Shown here: positions 42,536 through 50,252 of the stretch, in pieces
Layout of the letters: every line of letters starts with the position of its first letter
How positions within the stretch are numbered: the first letter of the stretch is position 1
Source of the DNA: JAAYRQ01 sp035647235
Lineage (GTDB): Bacteria > Bacillota > Syntrophomonadia > Syntrophomonadales > Syntrophomonadaceae
Direction of reading: 5' to 3'
NCBI GenBank assembly: GCA_964514235.1
Contig: CAZEPV010000013.1
Coordinates: forward strand, 1 to 53,476
DNA length: 53,476 bases
Position numbers and translations under genes: made by a program
The notes under the pieces: model-generated
Seen by the model: the letters and a program-made list of their open reading frames with translations, nothing else
The model's database searches: none
What the model was told of the DNA's origin: nothing

Positions 42536-43558
42536 TTAAAGGACAATAAGTTTTAAATATAGCCATTTTACTATAATCTTCAAAATAGCAGCCAAGGGTA
42601 CTGCCAAAAGCATGCCCCAGATACCCGCTAATTTACCCCCAGCCAAAAGGACAAATACGATTACTAAAGGGTGCAAGCCGAGCTTACCCCCTATAACATT
42701 GGGTGTAATAAGGTTGCTTTCAATTTGTTGCACCACAAATATACCTATAGTCATATATAGAGCTAATTTAAAGGACTCAGATAGGGCCACTGCAACAGCA
42801 GGAATACCCCCTAAAAAGGCCCCGAAAAAAGGTATTAAATTGGTTATACCCGATAATATGCCAATTAAAAGGGGGAAATTAACCCCTAGGATTAAGGCTA
42901 GAAAACCGATTAAAACACCCACAAAAGTAGCAACTAATAAATGTCCCTTAAAAAATTCGATCAAAACTAGATCTATTTCACTAAATAAATTAATCAGTGC
43001 CCGCCTAGCTGCAGGGGAAAAAAGCTTTAGAAAAGTCTCCCTTATTTTTTCCCAATCATTCAAAATATAAAAAGCTAAAATAGGCGAAAAAATAATCGCC
43101 AAGACTTTCCCTAATAAATTGTACATAATAGTAATGAAGTTTTGCAAACTAGAATAAATTAAAGATTCAATTTTACCAATATTTTCTCGCACCACTTCGT
43201 TAAACCTAGCTGGCATACTGGTATTATCGAGTTGTTTAGCCAGGTCACTAGCTTCCTCAGCATATCCAGGTAACAATTTTCCTAATTCGCCCAGTTCCCT
43301 TACCAGCCCAGGTATAGCCAAAGCTAATAAAGTGGAAAAGATAGCGATTAAAATCAAATACAGCAATAATATAGCCCAGATACGGGGAATCCCCCATTTT
43401 TCAATAAATAATACTGGTCTGAATAAGATATAAGCCAGAAAACTAGCAAATATAAAGGTCAATAAGACTTCCCTAACTACAAACAAAAAATAAATGGTGG
43501 CCAAAACCACCATTATAAAAATACCATACCGCAAAAAAAGTCTGTACTTGCTATTCAT
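42536..43558 (-). CDS. AI-2E family transporter
   Basis: 340 residues with about seven membrane helices. The family segments ILAFYILNDWEKIRETFLKL, EIDLVLIEFFKGHLLVATFV, GVNFPLLIGILSGITNLIPF and SNLITPNVIGGKLGLHPLVI are present. Family members include exporters of AI-2 and sodium/proton antiporters; the substrate is not predictable. Standard neighbour of alaS in Clostridia. Confidence 0.88.
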   Translation of the reverse strand: MNSKYRLFLRYGIFIMVVLATIYFLFVVREVLLTFIFASFLAYILFRPVLFIEKWGIPRIWAILLLYLILIAIFSTLLALAIPGLVRELGELGKLLPGYAEEASDLAKQLDNTSMPARFNEVVRENIGKIESLIYSSLQNFITIMYNLLGKVLAIIFSPILAFYILNDWEKIRETFLKLFSPAARRALINLFSEIDLVLIEFFKGHLLVATFVGVLIGFLALILGVNFPLLIGILSGITNLIPFFGAFLGGIPAVAVALSESFKLALYMTIGIFVVQQIESNLITPNVIGGKLGLHPLVIVFVLLAGGKLAGIWGMLLAVPLAAILKIIVKWLYLKLIVL

Positions 43559-43571
43559 CTAAAAGATAATC

Positions 43572-43724
43572 CTACTTTCCCATTAAATCTGCATTCATAT
43601 TGTGTAAAAAGTTAAGAGCCTTTTTAGGCATCGCTTGTATTTTATCATCATTCTGGATACACATGAATGTCATAATAGAGCCTATGGCTGCACCCATTAA
43701 CAAAGGACCCAAATAACTACGCAA
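43572..43724 (-). CDS. Small membrane protein, about 50 residues
   Basis: From TTG 43724 (AAGGGG ten bases upstream) the frame reads one hydrophobic helix (YLGPLLMGAAIGSIMTFMCI) and a basic, Met-rich tail (KIQAMPKKALNFLHNMNADL). It fits tightly between the zinc-ribbon gene and the AI-2E gene. No family recognised; similar YtxH-like or helix-plus-tail proteins occur at this place in Clostridia. Confidence 0.6.
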   Translation of the reverse strand: MRSYLGPLLMGAAIGSIMTFMCIQNDDKIQAMPKKALNFLHNMNADLMGK

Positions 43725-43743
43725 TTTTACATCGCCCCTTAAA

Positions 43744-43926
43744 TTATAATATTTGTGTTTCCTCTAGAGCTTGCAAGCTCCCGTCCTCAGCTACCGTATA
43801 TAAATTCACTTTTCCCTGGTTAAAATTAAATTCCAGAAAACAATTCCAACAAAAATACTGGTCGCTTCCCACTCTACCTACTTGTAATCCTCTACAAACT
43901 GGGCATTTATTGACTTCCATTAACAT
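43744..43926 (-). CDS. Small zinc-ribbon protein
   Basis: 60 residues with KCPVC and YFCWNCFLEF, two CxxC knuckles for zinc, then a short beta tail. ATG 43926 or 43920 can start it; both follow AAAGGA. It overlaps the end of the PRC-barrel gene by 20 bases. Family and role unknown. Confidence 0.7.
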   Translation of the reverse strand: MLMEVNKCPVCRGLQVGRVGSDQYFCWNCFLEFNFNQGKVNLYTVAEDGSLQALEETQIL

Positions 43927-44383
43927 CTATTCCTTTCCTTTGCATAACCCCAGCAGATTCGCTTTTCCAAGTTATATCACTTAAATTTACATGTTTCCTA
44001 GCCACCCACAAGTCCTGCAAAATTCCAGCAGATAGCTCAATAGCCACAACTTCTTTATTCTCAGGATTAAGGACAAAATCGGTTACGATACCTAACTCAT
44101 TGCCTGAATGGTCAAAAACTAAATCACCTAATTTTTTATCGTATATAGATAATTCTTCCCCATGTAAATAGGATTTAATACGGTTTTCATCCTGAATAAT
44201 TACAGCATTGCTGGTTAAATTAAAGTCTGAAGGGTCAATCATCTTTTTTCTTTCATCATTTAAAAAAATCACTAAGTAAGCTATTTTATAATTATCCCCA
44301 ATCACGACCTTATCTACTAATCCAATAATTTCAGCATTATCTTCCTTCAAAACTGGTATGTTTCTAATATTTCTAAGCAACAT
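43907..44383 (-). CDS. PRC-barrel domain protein
   Basis: 158 residues with two PRC-barrel units: NIPVLKEDNAEIIGLVDKVV (~7-70) and LSIYDKKLGDLVFDHSGNEL (~80-145, with GIVTDFVLNPENKEVVAIEL). PRC barrels occur in RimM and in photosystem H subunits and bind proteins or RNA. GGGG precedes the ATG. It lies between mnmA and alaS, as in related Clostridia. A second, different PRC protein is encoded at 50253. Confidence 0.82.
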   Translation of the reverse strand: MLLRNIRNIPVLKEDNAEIIGLVDKVVIGDNYKIAYLVIFLNDERKKMIDPSDFNLTSNAVIIQDENRIKSYLHGEELSIYDKKLGDLVFDHSGNELGIVTDFVLNPENKEVVAIELSAGILQDLWVARKHVNLSDITWKSESAGVMQRKGIDVNGSQ

Positions 44384-44441
44384 ATTAATAAATACCCCTT
44401 TTTAAAAATATCTTCCCCCAATTTTTTTTAAAAATGTGCAT

Positions 44442-44469
44442 AAAAAAAGACAGTGGGGCCATCCATCTG
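44442..44469 (-). terminator. Terminator of mnmA
   Basis: On the minus strand CAG-A-TGG-ATGGCC-CCA-CTG is followed by TCTTTTTTT (complement of 44442-44450). The stem is short with one bulge, but the T-run is strong. It is about 80 bases after the mnmA stop. Confidence 0.6.
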
Positions 44470-44524
44470 CTCCTTTTCTTCCCTTAATACTTCGCTAATG
44501 CGCAGGTAATCGTCAGGCTCTATC

Positions 44525-44552
44525 TTTCACCTTTCACGTCTTACCCTTTACA
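44525..44552. repeat. Heptamer array across the mnmA stop codon
   Basis: Four 7-base units TTTCACC, TTTCACG, TCTTACC, CTTTACA, related to the array at 9485-9519. It covers the mnmA stop (44548-44550), so the last residues of MnmA come from the array. Confidence 0.6.
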
Positions 44553-45561
44553 CAATAATCCCTCCACCCAAAAGATAGTCCCCCAGATAAAATACTGCTG
44601 ATTGTCCCCTAGTAATAGCCCTTTGCGGTTCGGTAAATTCAACTTTTACCAAATCACCTTGGGGGTATATCCTTGCTTGGGCGGGATTAGCCTTGTAACG
44701 TATTTTAACTTCAACTTCCATGGCTTCCTCTAGCTCAGGAATATGGATAAAATTATTTTCTCGGGTAAAAAGGCTCCCCCGCATAAGCTCCTCAGGCCCA
44801 CCCAATACCAATTGGTTAGTTTCCATATCTAAATCAATTACATAGACGGGTTTACCTGCACTGATACCTAATCCCCGACGTTGGCCTATGGTATAGAAAG
44901 GCAGGCCTTTGTGCTTACCCAATACATTGCCAGCAGTATCTATGACTTGACCAGGTTGGTAGTCCACCCTTTCTAATATAAAATCCCGATAATCTTTCTC
45001 AATAAAACAGATTTCCTGGCTATCCTTACTCTTGGCAACAGGCAAATTATTTTTTTCGGCCAATTCCCTAACTTCAGTTTTCTTCAAATCGCCTAAAGGA
45101 AAAATGCTGTGGGCTAATTGCTTTTGGGTAAGTCCATAGAGAAAATAGCTTTGGTCCTTACTGGTATCAAGAGCCTTCTTAAGTAAATATCTGTTTTTTC
45201 CCGCCTTAAATTCTCTTCTAATATAATGGCCTGTTGCAATCATGTCGGCCCCATTATTCAAAGCATAATCCAATAAAGCTCCGAATTTTATGGCCTTATT
45301 ACATGCTACACATGGGTTAGGGGTATGTCCCTTTTCATAAGTCGAGCAAAAGTAATTAATAACCCTATCGTCAAATTCCTTTTTCATATCTATTATTTTA
45401 TGTTCTATCCCGATATAGTCCGCTACAGCTCTGGCGGTATGGCCAATGTCAACATTCCAGTTAATCATGGTTATACCCCAGACTTCATAACCTTGTTCCC
45501 GCAATAAAATTGCAGCCACACTGCTATCCACACCACCACTCATTAAGACAGCGATTTTCAT
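44548..45561 (-). CDS. mnmA: tRNA-uridine 2-sulfurtransferase MnmA
   Basis: 337 residues. The PP-loop is SGGVDSSVAA (8-17). The thiol carriers are Cys87 in NPCVACNKAIKFG and Cys185 in KSKDSQEICFIE; the lid and ATGHYIRR are present. It puts sulfur on U34 of Lys, Glu and Gln tRNAs. It needs a cysteine desulfurase; the nifS/iscS gene often next to it in Clostridia is not in the window. Divergent from rarA. Confidence 0.95.
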   Translation of the reverse strand: MKIAVLMSGGVDSSVAAILLREQGYEVWGITMINWNVDIGHTARAVADYIGIEHKIIDMKKEFDDRVINYFCSTYEKGHTPNPCVACNKAIKFGALLDYALNNGADMIATGHYIRREFKAGKNRYLLKKALDTSKDQSYFLYGLTQKQLAHSIFPLGDLKKTEVRELAEKNNLPVAKSKDSQEICFIEKDYRDFILERVDYQPGQVIDTAGNVLGKHKGLPFYTIGQRRGLGISAGKPVYVIDLDMETNQLVLGGPEELMRGSLFTRENNFIHIPELEEAMEVEVKIRYKANPAQARIYPQGDLVKVEFTEPQRAITRGQSAVFYLGDYLLGGGIIV

Positions 45562-45628
45562 TATTACAACCCCTTTTTTTGCTAATACAATAATGATAGG
45601 CTAAAGTTTTAATAAATATAACAGTTTA

Positions 45629-45656
45629 TTGGTAATTATTCTATAAAGAGTATAAT
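45629..45656 (+). promoter_or_regulatory. rarA promoter
   Basis: TTGGTA (45629-45634), a 16-base spacer and a perfect TATAAT (45651-45656), 23 bases before the rarA start. Confidence 0.6.
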
Positions 45657-45679
45657 TTAATACAGATGGAGGATCATAT

Positions 45680-46993
45680 ATGAATTTATTTGATTTAAAT
45701 ATTAATAATAATAACCATAACCAACCACTAGCTTACCGTATGAGACCGAAAAATATAAGTGAGATAGTTGGACAAGAACATTTGCTTAGCCCAGGCAAAA
45801 TGCTGAGAAAGGCCATTGAAAAGGACGAATTACATCCTTTTGTGCTTTATGGGCCTCCAGGTACAGGTAAAACAACGATTGCTAGACTAATTGCTAGAAA
45901 AACTAATTACCATTATGAAGCACTACAAGCAGTAACTAGTGGTGTAGCAGATATAAAAAAGATTGCCAATGATGCTACAGATAGATTACGTTACTATCAG
46001 CAAAAAACCATTCTTTTCGTAGATGAAATTCACCGTTTTAATAAATCCCAACAAGATGTTTTATTACCTTTTGTGGAAGATGGGACATTACTCCTAATCG
46101 GTGCTACCACTGAAAATCCCCTCTACGAATTAAATAATGCCCTACTATCCCGCCTAAAACTTTATATTTTAAATCCTCTAAATGAAAATGAATTAACTGC
46201 CATTATTACAAAGGCCATTAATAATAAAGACAGAGGCCTAGGTAATTACAATATTAAAATTGATGAGGCTAGTTTAAAAATAATAATTAAGCATGCTAAA
46301 GGTGATGCTCGTATCGCTTTAAATTTATTAGAAACCGTTGTAAATTCCTATTTAGATGACGAAAAGAAACTAAAAATTACTGCTGATTTGTTAGAAAACA
46401 TCTTAGACAGGCCCTTATACAAGTATGATGCTACGGGCGATTATCACTATGACACAATTTCCGCTTTTATTAAAAGTATTAGGGGAAGTGATCCAGATGC
46501 AGCTATCTTGTGGTTAGCTGTCATGTTGGAAGGCGGAGAAGACCCCCTATTTATTGCCCGTAGGTTGGTAATTCATGCTGCTGAAGATATAGGCTTGGCT
46601 GATCCCAATGCTCTATCTATAGCAGTCGCAGCATTCCAAGCAGTTAAATTTGTTGGGCTGCCTGAGGGCAGGATACCCTTAGCCCAAGCAACTATATACT
46701 TAGCTACAGCACCCAAAAGCAATTCCAGTCTAACCGCCATAGATAAGGCGATGGCATTAGTAGGCCAGGCTAATCAAATTCAAGTTCCAGCACACATAGC
46801 CTCAGCCAATCATGTCCAAGCAGGAAAATTACTAGGCAAAGGACAAGGCTACAAATATCCCCCTGATTTCGGTGGCTATGTTAAACAAGATTATTGGCCA
46901 GCTAATATTACCAAAGAAAAATTATACGAAGCTAGTGCCAATGGATATGAAGGGGAAATAGCAAAGTTTTTAGACCTAAAAAACAAAATGTAA
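45680..46993 (+). CDS. rarA: Replication-associated recombination protein RarA (MgsA)
   Basis: 437 residues, AAA+ clamp-loader-like. RMRPKNISEIVGQEHLL, Walker A LYGPPGTGKTT (57-67), Walker B ILFVDEIHRF, sensor ATTENP and the C-terminal tetramer domain (GGEDPLFIARRLVIHAAEDI, then KGQGYKYPPDFGGYV) are present. It works at stalled replication forks. GGAGG precedes the ATG. Flanked by mnmA as in other Clostridia. Confidence 0.95.
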   Translation: MNLFDLNINNNNHNQPLAYRMRPKNISEIVGQEHLLSPGKMLRKAIEKDELHPFVLYGPPGTGKTTIARLIARKTNYHYEALQAVTSGVADIKKIANDATDRLRYYQQKTILFVDEIHRFNKSQQDVLLPFVEDGTLLLIGATTENPLYELNNALLSRLKLYILNPLNENELTAIITKAINNKDRGLGNYNIKIDEASLKIIIKHAKGDARIALNLLETVVNSYLDDEKKLKITADLLENILDRPLYKYDATGDYHYDTISAFIKSIRGSDPDAAILWLAVMLEGGEDPLFIARRLVIHAAEDIGLADPNALSIAVAAFQAVKFVGLPEGRIPLAQATIYLATAPKSNSSLTAIDKAMALVGQANQIQVPAHIASANHVQAGKLLGKGQGYKYPPDFGGYVKQDYWPANITKEKLYEASANGYEGEIAKFLDLKNKM

Positions 46994-47029
46994 AAAGCAA
47001 AAAAGGAAAGTAGGGATACCAAATGTAGG

Positions 47030-47046
47030 GGCGACTTGTGGTCGCC
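47030..47046. repeat. REP-like palindrome GGCGAC/GTCGCC
   Basis: GGCGAC-TTGTG-GTCGCC, preceded by TGTAGG. It lies 36 bases after the rarA stop without a T-run. Same type as the palindrome at 9451-9469. Confidence 0.6.
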
Positions 47047-47053
47047 AGTATCC

Positions 47054-47085
47054 GAAAATAAATAAGGGGCGGATTAATCCGCCCC
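47054..47085 (-). terminator. Terminator of trxA, made from a REP-like palindrome
   Basis: GGGGCGGATT/AATCCGCCCC (47066-47085) is a perfect 10+10 palindrome 19 bases after the trxA stop; on the minus strand TTATTTATTTTC follows. It seems to be a dispersed GC-rich palindrome serving as terminator. Confidence 0.65.
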
Positions 47086-47104
47086 AGAGTTAGCATAATT
47101 TATA

Positions 47105-47431
47105 TTAGCCTATTACCTCATCAATAGCCTTTTGTAATTGTGGTTTACTTTGGGCACCGACTATTCTTTTTACTTCCTTACCACCCTTATAAAAAGCTAA
47201 GGTTGGAATACCACGAATCCCGTATTCAGTAGCAATGCCTTTATTATCGTCCACATTCAATTTCGCTACTATTATGTTGCCTTCGTTTTCAGCCGCTAAG
47301 GTCTCCACAATAGGCCCCACCATCTTACAAGGACCACACCAAGGAGCCCAAAAATCAACTAATACTGGAAGCTTGGCTTCTAATACCTCTTGTTTAAAAT
47401 TGCCATCGGTTACATTAAGTACATTTGCCAT
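47105..47431 (-). CDS. trxA: Thioredoxin
   Basis: 108 residues, the standard size. Active site WCGPC (31-35), the cis-Pro segment GIRGIPTLAFYKGG, and VDFWAPWCGPCKMVGP are seen. Dithiol reductant of the cytoplasm. It is 15 bases behind csoR in one operon, so its level may respond to the CsoR signal (copper or reactive sulfur). Confidence 0.95.
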   Translation of the reverse strand: MANVLNVTDGNFKQEVLEAKLPVLVDFWAPWCGPCKMVGPIVETLAAENEGNIIVAKLNVDDNKGIATEYGIRGIPTLAFYKGGKEVKRIVGAQSKPQLQKAIDEVIG

Positions 47432-47446
47432 AAAATTTCCCTCCTA

Positions 47447-47713
47447 TTATTTCATTAATCTAGCCATCATATTAATAACTTCTTCAAATTTTGCATCTTC
47501 GGTCTCATCCTGTATTGCATTACGAATACAATCATGGGCATGATTTTCAAATACAATTAGGCCAACCTGATTAATCGCAGATTTAATAGCAGCCACTTGG
47601 GTTAGAACGTCATTGCAGTGAACTTCTTCCTCAATCATTCTTTGCACTCCCCTGACCTGCCCTTCAATCCGCTTGAGCCTCAAGATTAAACTTTTCTTAT
47701 CAACCATTACCAT
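47447..47713 (-). CDS. csoR: CsoR family metal-sensing repressor
   Basis: 88 residues from ATG 47713 (AGAAGG nine bases upstream; an in-frame GTG at 47722 is too near that site). The family core LILRLKRIEGQVRGVQRMIE is followed by Cys33, His58 and Cys62, with exactly the 25- and 4-residue spacing of the copper(I) ligands of CsoR. This favours a copper sensor over the persulfide sensor CstR, which lacks the His. Its operator lies in its own promoter. The next gene is trxA; no copper pump is adjacent. Confidence 0.9.
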   Translation of the reverse strand: MVMVDKKSLILRLKRIEGQVRGVQRMIEEEVHCNDVLTQVAAIKSAINQVGLIVFENHAHDCIRNAIQDETEDAKFEEVINMMARLMK

Positions 47714-47728
47714 TTGGTTCACCTTCTT

Positions 47729-47784
47729 ATACCCCCTTCGGGTATGCTGATTCTAGTATAAATTAGATAGTTGCGCTTTGTCAA
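47729..47784 (-). promoter_or_regulatory. csoR-trxA promoter with CsoR-type operator
   Basis: Minus strand TTGACA (47784-47779), 18 bases, TATACT (47760-47755). ATACCC-CCTTC-GGGTAT (47729-47745) starts about three bases after the predicted start of transcription. The form, ATACCC plus a C/G core, is that of CsoR/RcnR family operators, so autoregulation is likely. Confidence 0.75.
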
Positions 47785-47859
47785 TAAATTTTATTTATTT
47801 TCTATTTAATAGTCTAATATTAAGTATGTGAATAATTTATAAATAGTATTAAGTATTAT

Positions 47860-47886
47860 AAATAAAATAAGGGGCCTAGGCCCCTT
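47860..47886 (-). terminator. Terminator of the 34-residue membrane protein gene
   Basis: AAGGGGCCT/AGGCCCCTT (47869-47886) is a perfect 18-base palindrome; on the minus strand TTATTTTATT follows. It is 32 bases after the stop. Confidence 0.75.
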
Positions 47887-47918
47887 ACTCAGTTATTCTT
47901 ATTTTCTTAGAAATAGTA

Positions 47919-48023
47919 TTACCAAAATAAATAGTGAATACCAATTGCAATTCCCATTGCTACGATCGCCCACATCATGGTGCGGAGCATTTCGCCCTTA
48001 ACTTGCTTGGTTAACTCTTCCAT
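47919..48023 (-). CDS. 34-residue single-pass membrane protein
   Basis: A GGGGGA ribosome site lies seven bases before the ATG. The peptide has an amphipathic charged start (MEELTKQVKGEMLRTMM) and one helix (WAIVAMGIAIGIHYLFW). It has its own extended -10 (48064-48072) and a strong terminator, so it is a real transcription unit. Role unknown. Confidence 0.7.
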   Translation of the reverse strand: MEELTKQVKGEMLRTMMWAIVAMGIAIGIHYLFW

Positions 48024-48063
48024 AATTAATCCCCCTACTACAAATGAATAATATTGTTCAGTT

Positions 48064-48072
48064 ATTATAACA
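48064..48072 (-). promoter_or_regulatory. Extended -10 promoter of the 34-residue gene
   Basis: TGTTATAAT on the minus strand, 41 bases before the small gene and just behind the sirtuin stop; no -35 box is needed for this type. Confidence 0.5.
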
Positions 48073-48080
48073 CAATTTGA

Positions 48081-49370
48081 TTAAAAATCTTGCATAGCTT
48101 TTTCCATATCTAGTTTGAAATTAAGCCGATTAGCTATTTGTCTAATCTTATCTGGCAGTTCCCCAATATAGCTATAATCGAAAGTCTGGATTCCCAAATC
48201 CCCTAAGAACCTATATAAGCCGATTAAGCCTAGAATTTGTTGGGCTATTCCACGAGCAATTTCGGCTTGGCAGTTATATTGTCTTATATAACTCTGTAAG
48301 GCATCAAAATAACCTTCTATAATATCATTTAAACTTTTAGGAATATAACCTGTATTATTATAATCCCTATTTAAATTATACTTACTTTTTAAAGCCTGTA
48401 TTTTTTCCAGGCTATGGTTAAGCAAATACTTTTCAATAGGTTCCCTAGTATCTACATGGGGGTAATTTTTATACAGAGTTTCGAGTAGGAAAAAATCGGC
48501 CCCTAGCTTATCCAGTTCCCCCGTAGTTATAGAAGCTTTTTTACTAGCCACGCTTTCTCCTATGTCAGATACCATACTTACTAATCTTCCGGGAATAAAA
48601 CCCATAGGCAAAACCTTTAAAGCTTCCCCCTTATTTAATTCAATTAGGCCTTGTCTGATGTTTTGCATTATATTGCCAGCAGTTCCCCTAATAATTATTT
48701 CAGCATTGTTGTCTAGGGCTGTAGATGAATTATTTAGAATGGCTAGCTTTTCAAATTCATAAGGAAATAAATTAATGGGTGAAACAGTCAAGCTAGAACC
48801 AATAACTATAATCATATTATCCATGGGGTTTAAAGCCCTAATCAACCTAATAGCATCTTGGAAATCGTTAGGCATACTATCACCAAATAAAATAACATCT
48901 GGTTTTAACATACCACCACATTCGCATCTAGGGGGTATTTCCCCTTGATCAATTATAGTAAATAATTCCTCCATGGTCACACTTTGGGGGCAATCCATAC
49001 AACTTGCAGTCCTCAAATGTCCATGGATTTCATAAACCCAGGCAGCTCCCCCTTTTTGATGTAGACTATCTACATTTTGGGTAATAACTGGTCCCAAAAA
49101 TCCTTTTTCCTGTAATTCACCTAAAATTATATGACCATCATTAGGATCGGCAGCTAATACTTGTTGAAAGAGTGGTAGACCGTGGGTAAAAAAACCTTTG
49201 GGATTATTATATAAGGCCCAAGTAGAAAAGTTCTCGATTGGATCAACTTTTTCCCATAAGCCACCACTACTACGAAAATCGGGTATACCACTTTCCGTAG
49301 ATATGCCAGCACCAGTAAGTATCCAAGGTCTGGGGTACATCAAGATTTGTTCAACTAGATTGTTTATCAT
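48081..49370 (-). CDS. Sir2-type NAD-dependent protein deacylase with C-terminal extension
   Basis: 429 residues. The sirtuin core (~1-246) has LTGAGISTESGIPDFRSSGG (18-37), TQNVDSLH (97-104), the catalytic His116 in YEIHGHLR, zinc cysteines 124, 127, 149 and 151, and VIGSSLTVSP. It removes acyl groups from lysine using NAD. Residues ~247-429 form a mostly helical extension that I do not recognise; ordinary bacterial sirtuins stop near 245. In cells full of reactive acyl-CoA, as in syntrophic fatty-acid oxidisers, deacylation is likely important. Monocistronic by appearance. Confidence 0.9.
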   Translation of the reverse strand: MINNLVEQILMYPRPWILTGAGISTESGIPDFRSSGGLWEKVDPIENFSTWALYNNPKGFFTHGLPLFQQVLAADPNDGHIILGELQEKGFLGPVITQNVDSLHQKGGAAWVYEIHGHLRTASCMDCPQSVTMEELFTIIDQGEIPPRCECGGMLKPDVILFGDSMPNDFQDAIRLIRALNPMDNMIIVIGSSLTVSPINLFPYEFEKLAILNNSSTALDNNAEIIIRGTAGNIMQNIRQGLIELNKGEALKVLPMGFIPGRLVSMVSDIGESVASKKASITTGELDKLGADFFLLETLYKNYPHVDTREPIEKYLLNHSLEKIQALKSKYNLNRDYNNTGYIPKSLNDIIEGYFDALQSYIRQYNCQAEIARGIAQQILGLIGLYRFLGDLGIQTFDYSYIGELPDKIRQIANRLNFKLDMEKAMQDF

Positions 49371-49545
49371 CCAGAAATTTCACCACTTTCCTAAAAGCCA
49401 CTTAACATAATAGTTCTCAAGTTAATATATCATATTTTTTAATATCTATAAATTGAAGGACACCCCTGTAATTTACCAACATTCCTTAATTGGCCATATA
49501 TAATCCTATTAATTTAAGTAGATTAGTAGAAATTTAGGTGGTTAA

Positions 49546-50232
49546 TTATTTTAAAAATGGAGGGGAGGTCATTTTGTAGTCGACTGCTGGGGAAGAATCA
49601 CTCCTTAATTGTTCGATATGTTTTAATTCTTCCAAAGTCATTATAGGGTGGACCTCTTCCACTTCTACTGCAATTGGCCCTAGGCTTCCCTTTTGTAAAT
49701 GCCTTGTGATCTTTTTCAGGAGCCTCTCCCCATCAATGTATTGTCCATTTTTATGTGCTATGTATTTTGTTTCCTTATTTTCCTGTATTATTTGTGCATC
49801 AAGGGCATCTATACTATTTGCTAACGCAAAATCATCTATAACACCCTTTAACTTATTATTATCCCATTGGTAAGTAGGGAGAATTATTTGGCTAGTTACT
49901 CGCCTGCTTATATTGTCCAATAAATAAGCTTTTTCAATTTGTTGAAAGGTTTTATCAACATTTATAGTTATACCGCAATCATCTATGCTTAATTTGGTCT
50001 GGCCAGCTGGCATAGCTAATATAAGGTGTTTATTTAAATAAATATCATCTATCACGTGGGATATCTGACTTTTTGGTATACTTCCCAGTCTTAAATCTCC
50101 TAGCATGTAATTCGAGGGAAAGAACCTGCTATCCCTAATTGATAAGATAATAGAACTACTTAATATAGTAAGGGAAATTGATAGTAATACTACTAGAAAA
50201 ACCCTTACCTTAAGTTTCATAGAATTTTTCAT
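49546..50232 (-). CDS. Membrane-anchored PG_binding_4-like protein
   Basis: 228 residues from ATG 50232 (AGGTG upstream); a GTG at 50241 is an alternative. Membrane helix ~9-30, then a region like the PG_binding_4 part of VanW proteins (YMLGDLRLGSIPKSQISHVI, and later GPIAVEVEEVHPIMTLEELK). It resembles the N-terminal half of the VanW protein encoded at 37067 but has no VanW domain. Third gene of an envelope operon. Role unknown. Confidence 0.65.
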   Translation of the reverse strand: MKNSMKLKVRVFLVVLLSISLTILSSSIILSIRDSRFFPSNYMLGDLRLGSIPKSQISHVIDDIYLNKHLILAMPAGQTKLSIDDCGITINVDKTFQQIEKAYLLDNISRRVTSQIILPTYQWDNNKLKGVIDDFALANSIDALDAQIIQENKETKYIAHKNGQYIDGERLLKKITRHLQKGSLGPIAVEVEEVHPIMTLEELKHIEQLRSDSSPAVDYKMTSPPFLK

Positions 50233-50252
50233 TTTATGCACCTACATTATGA

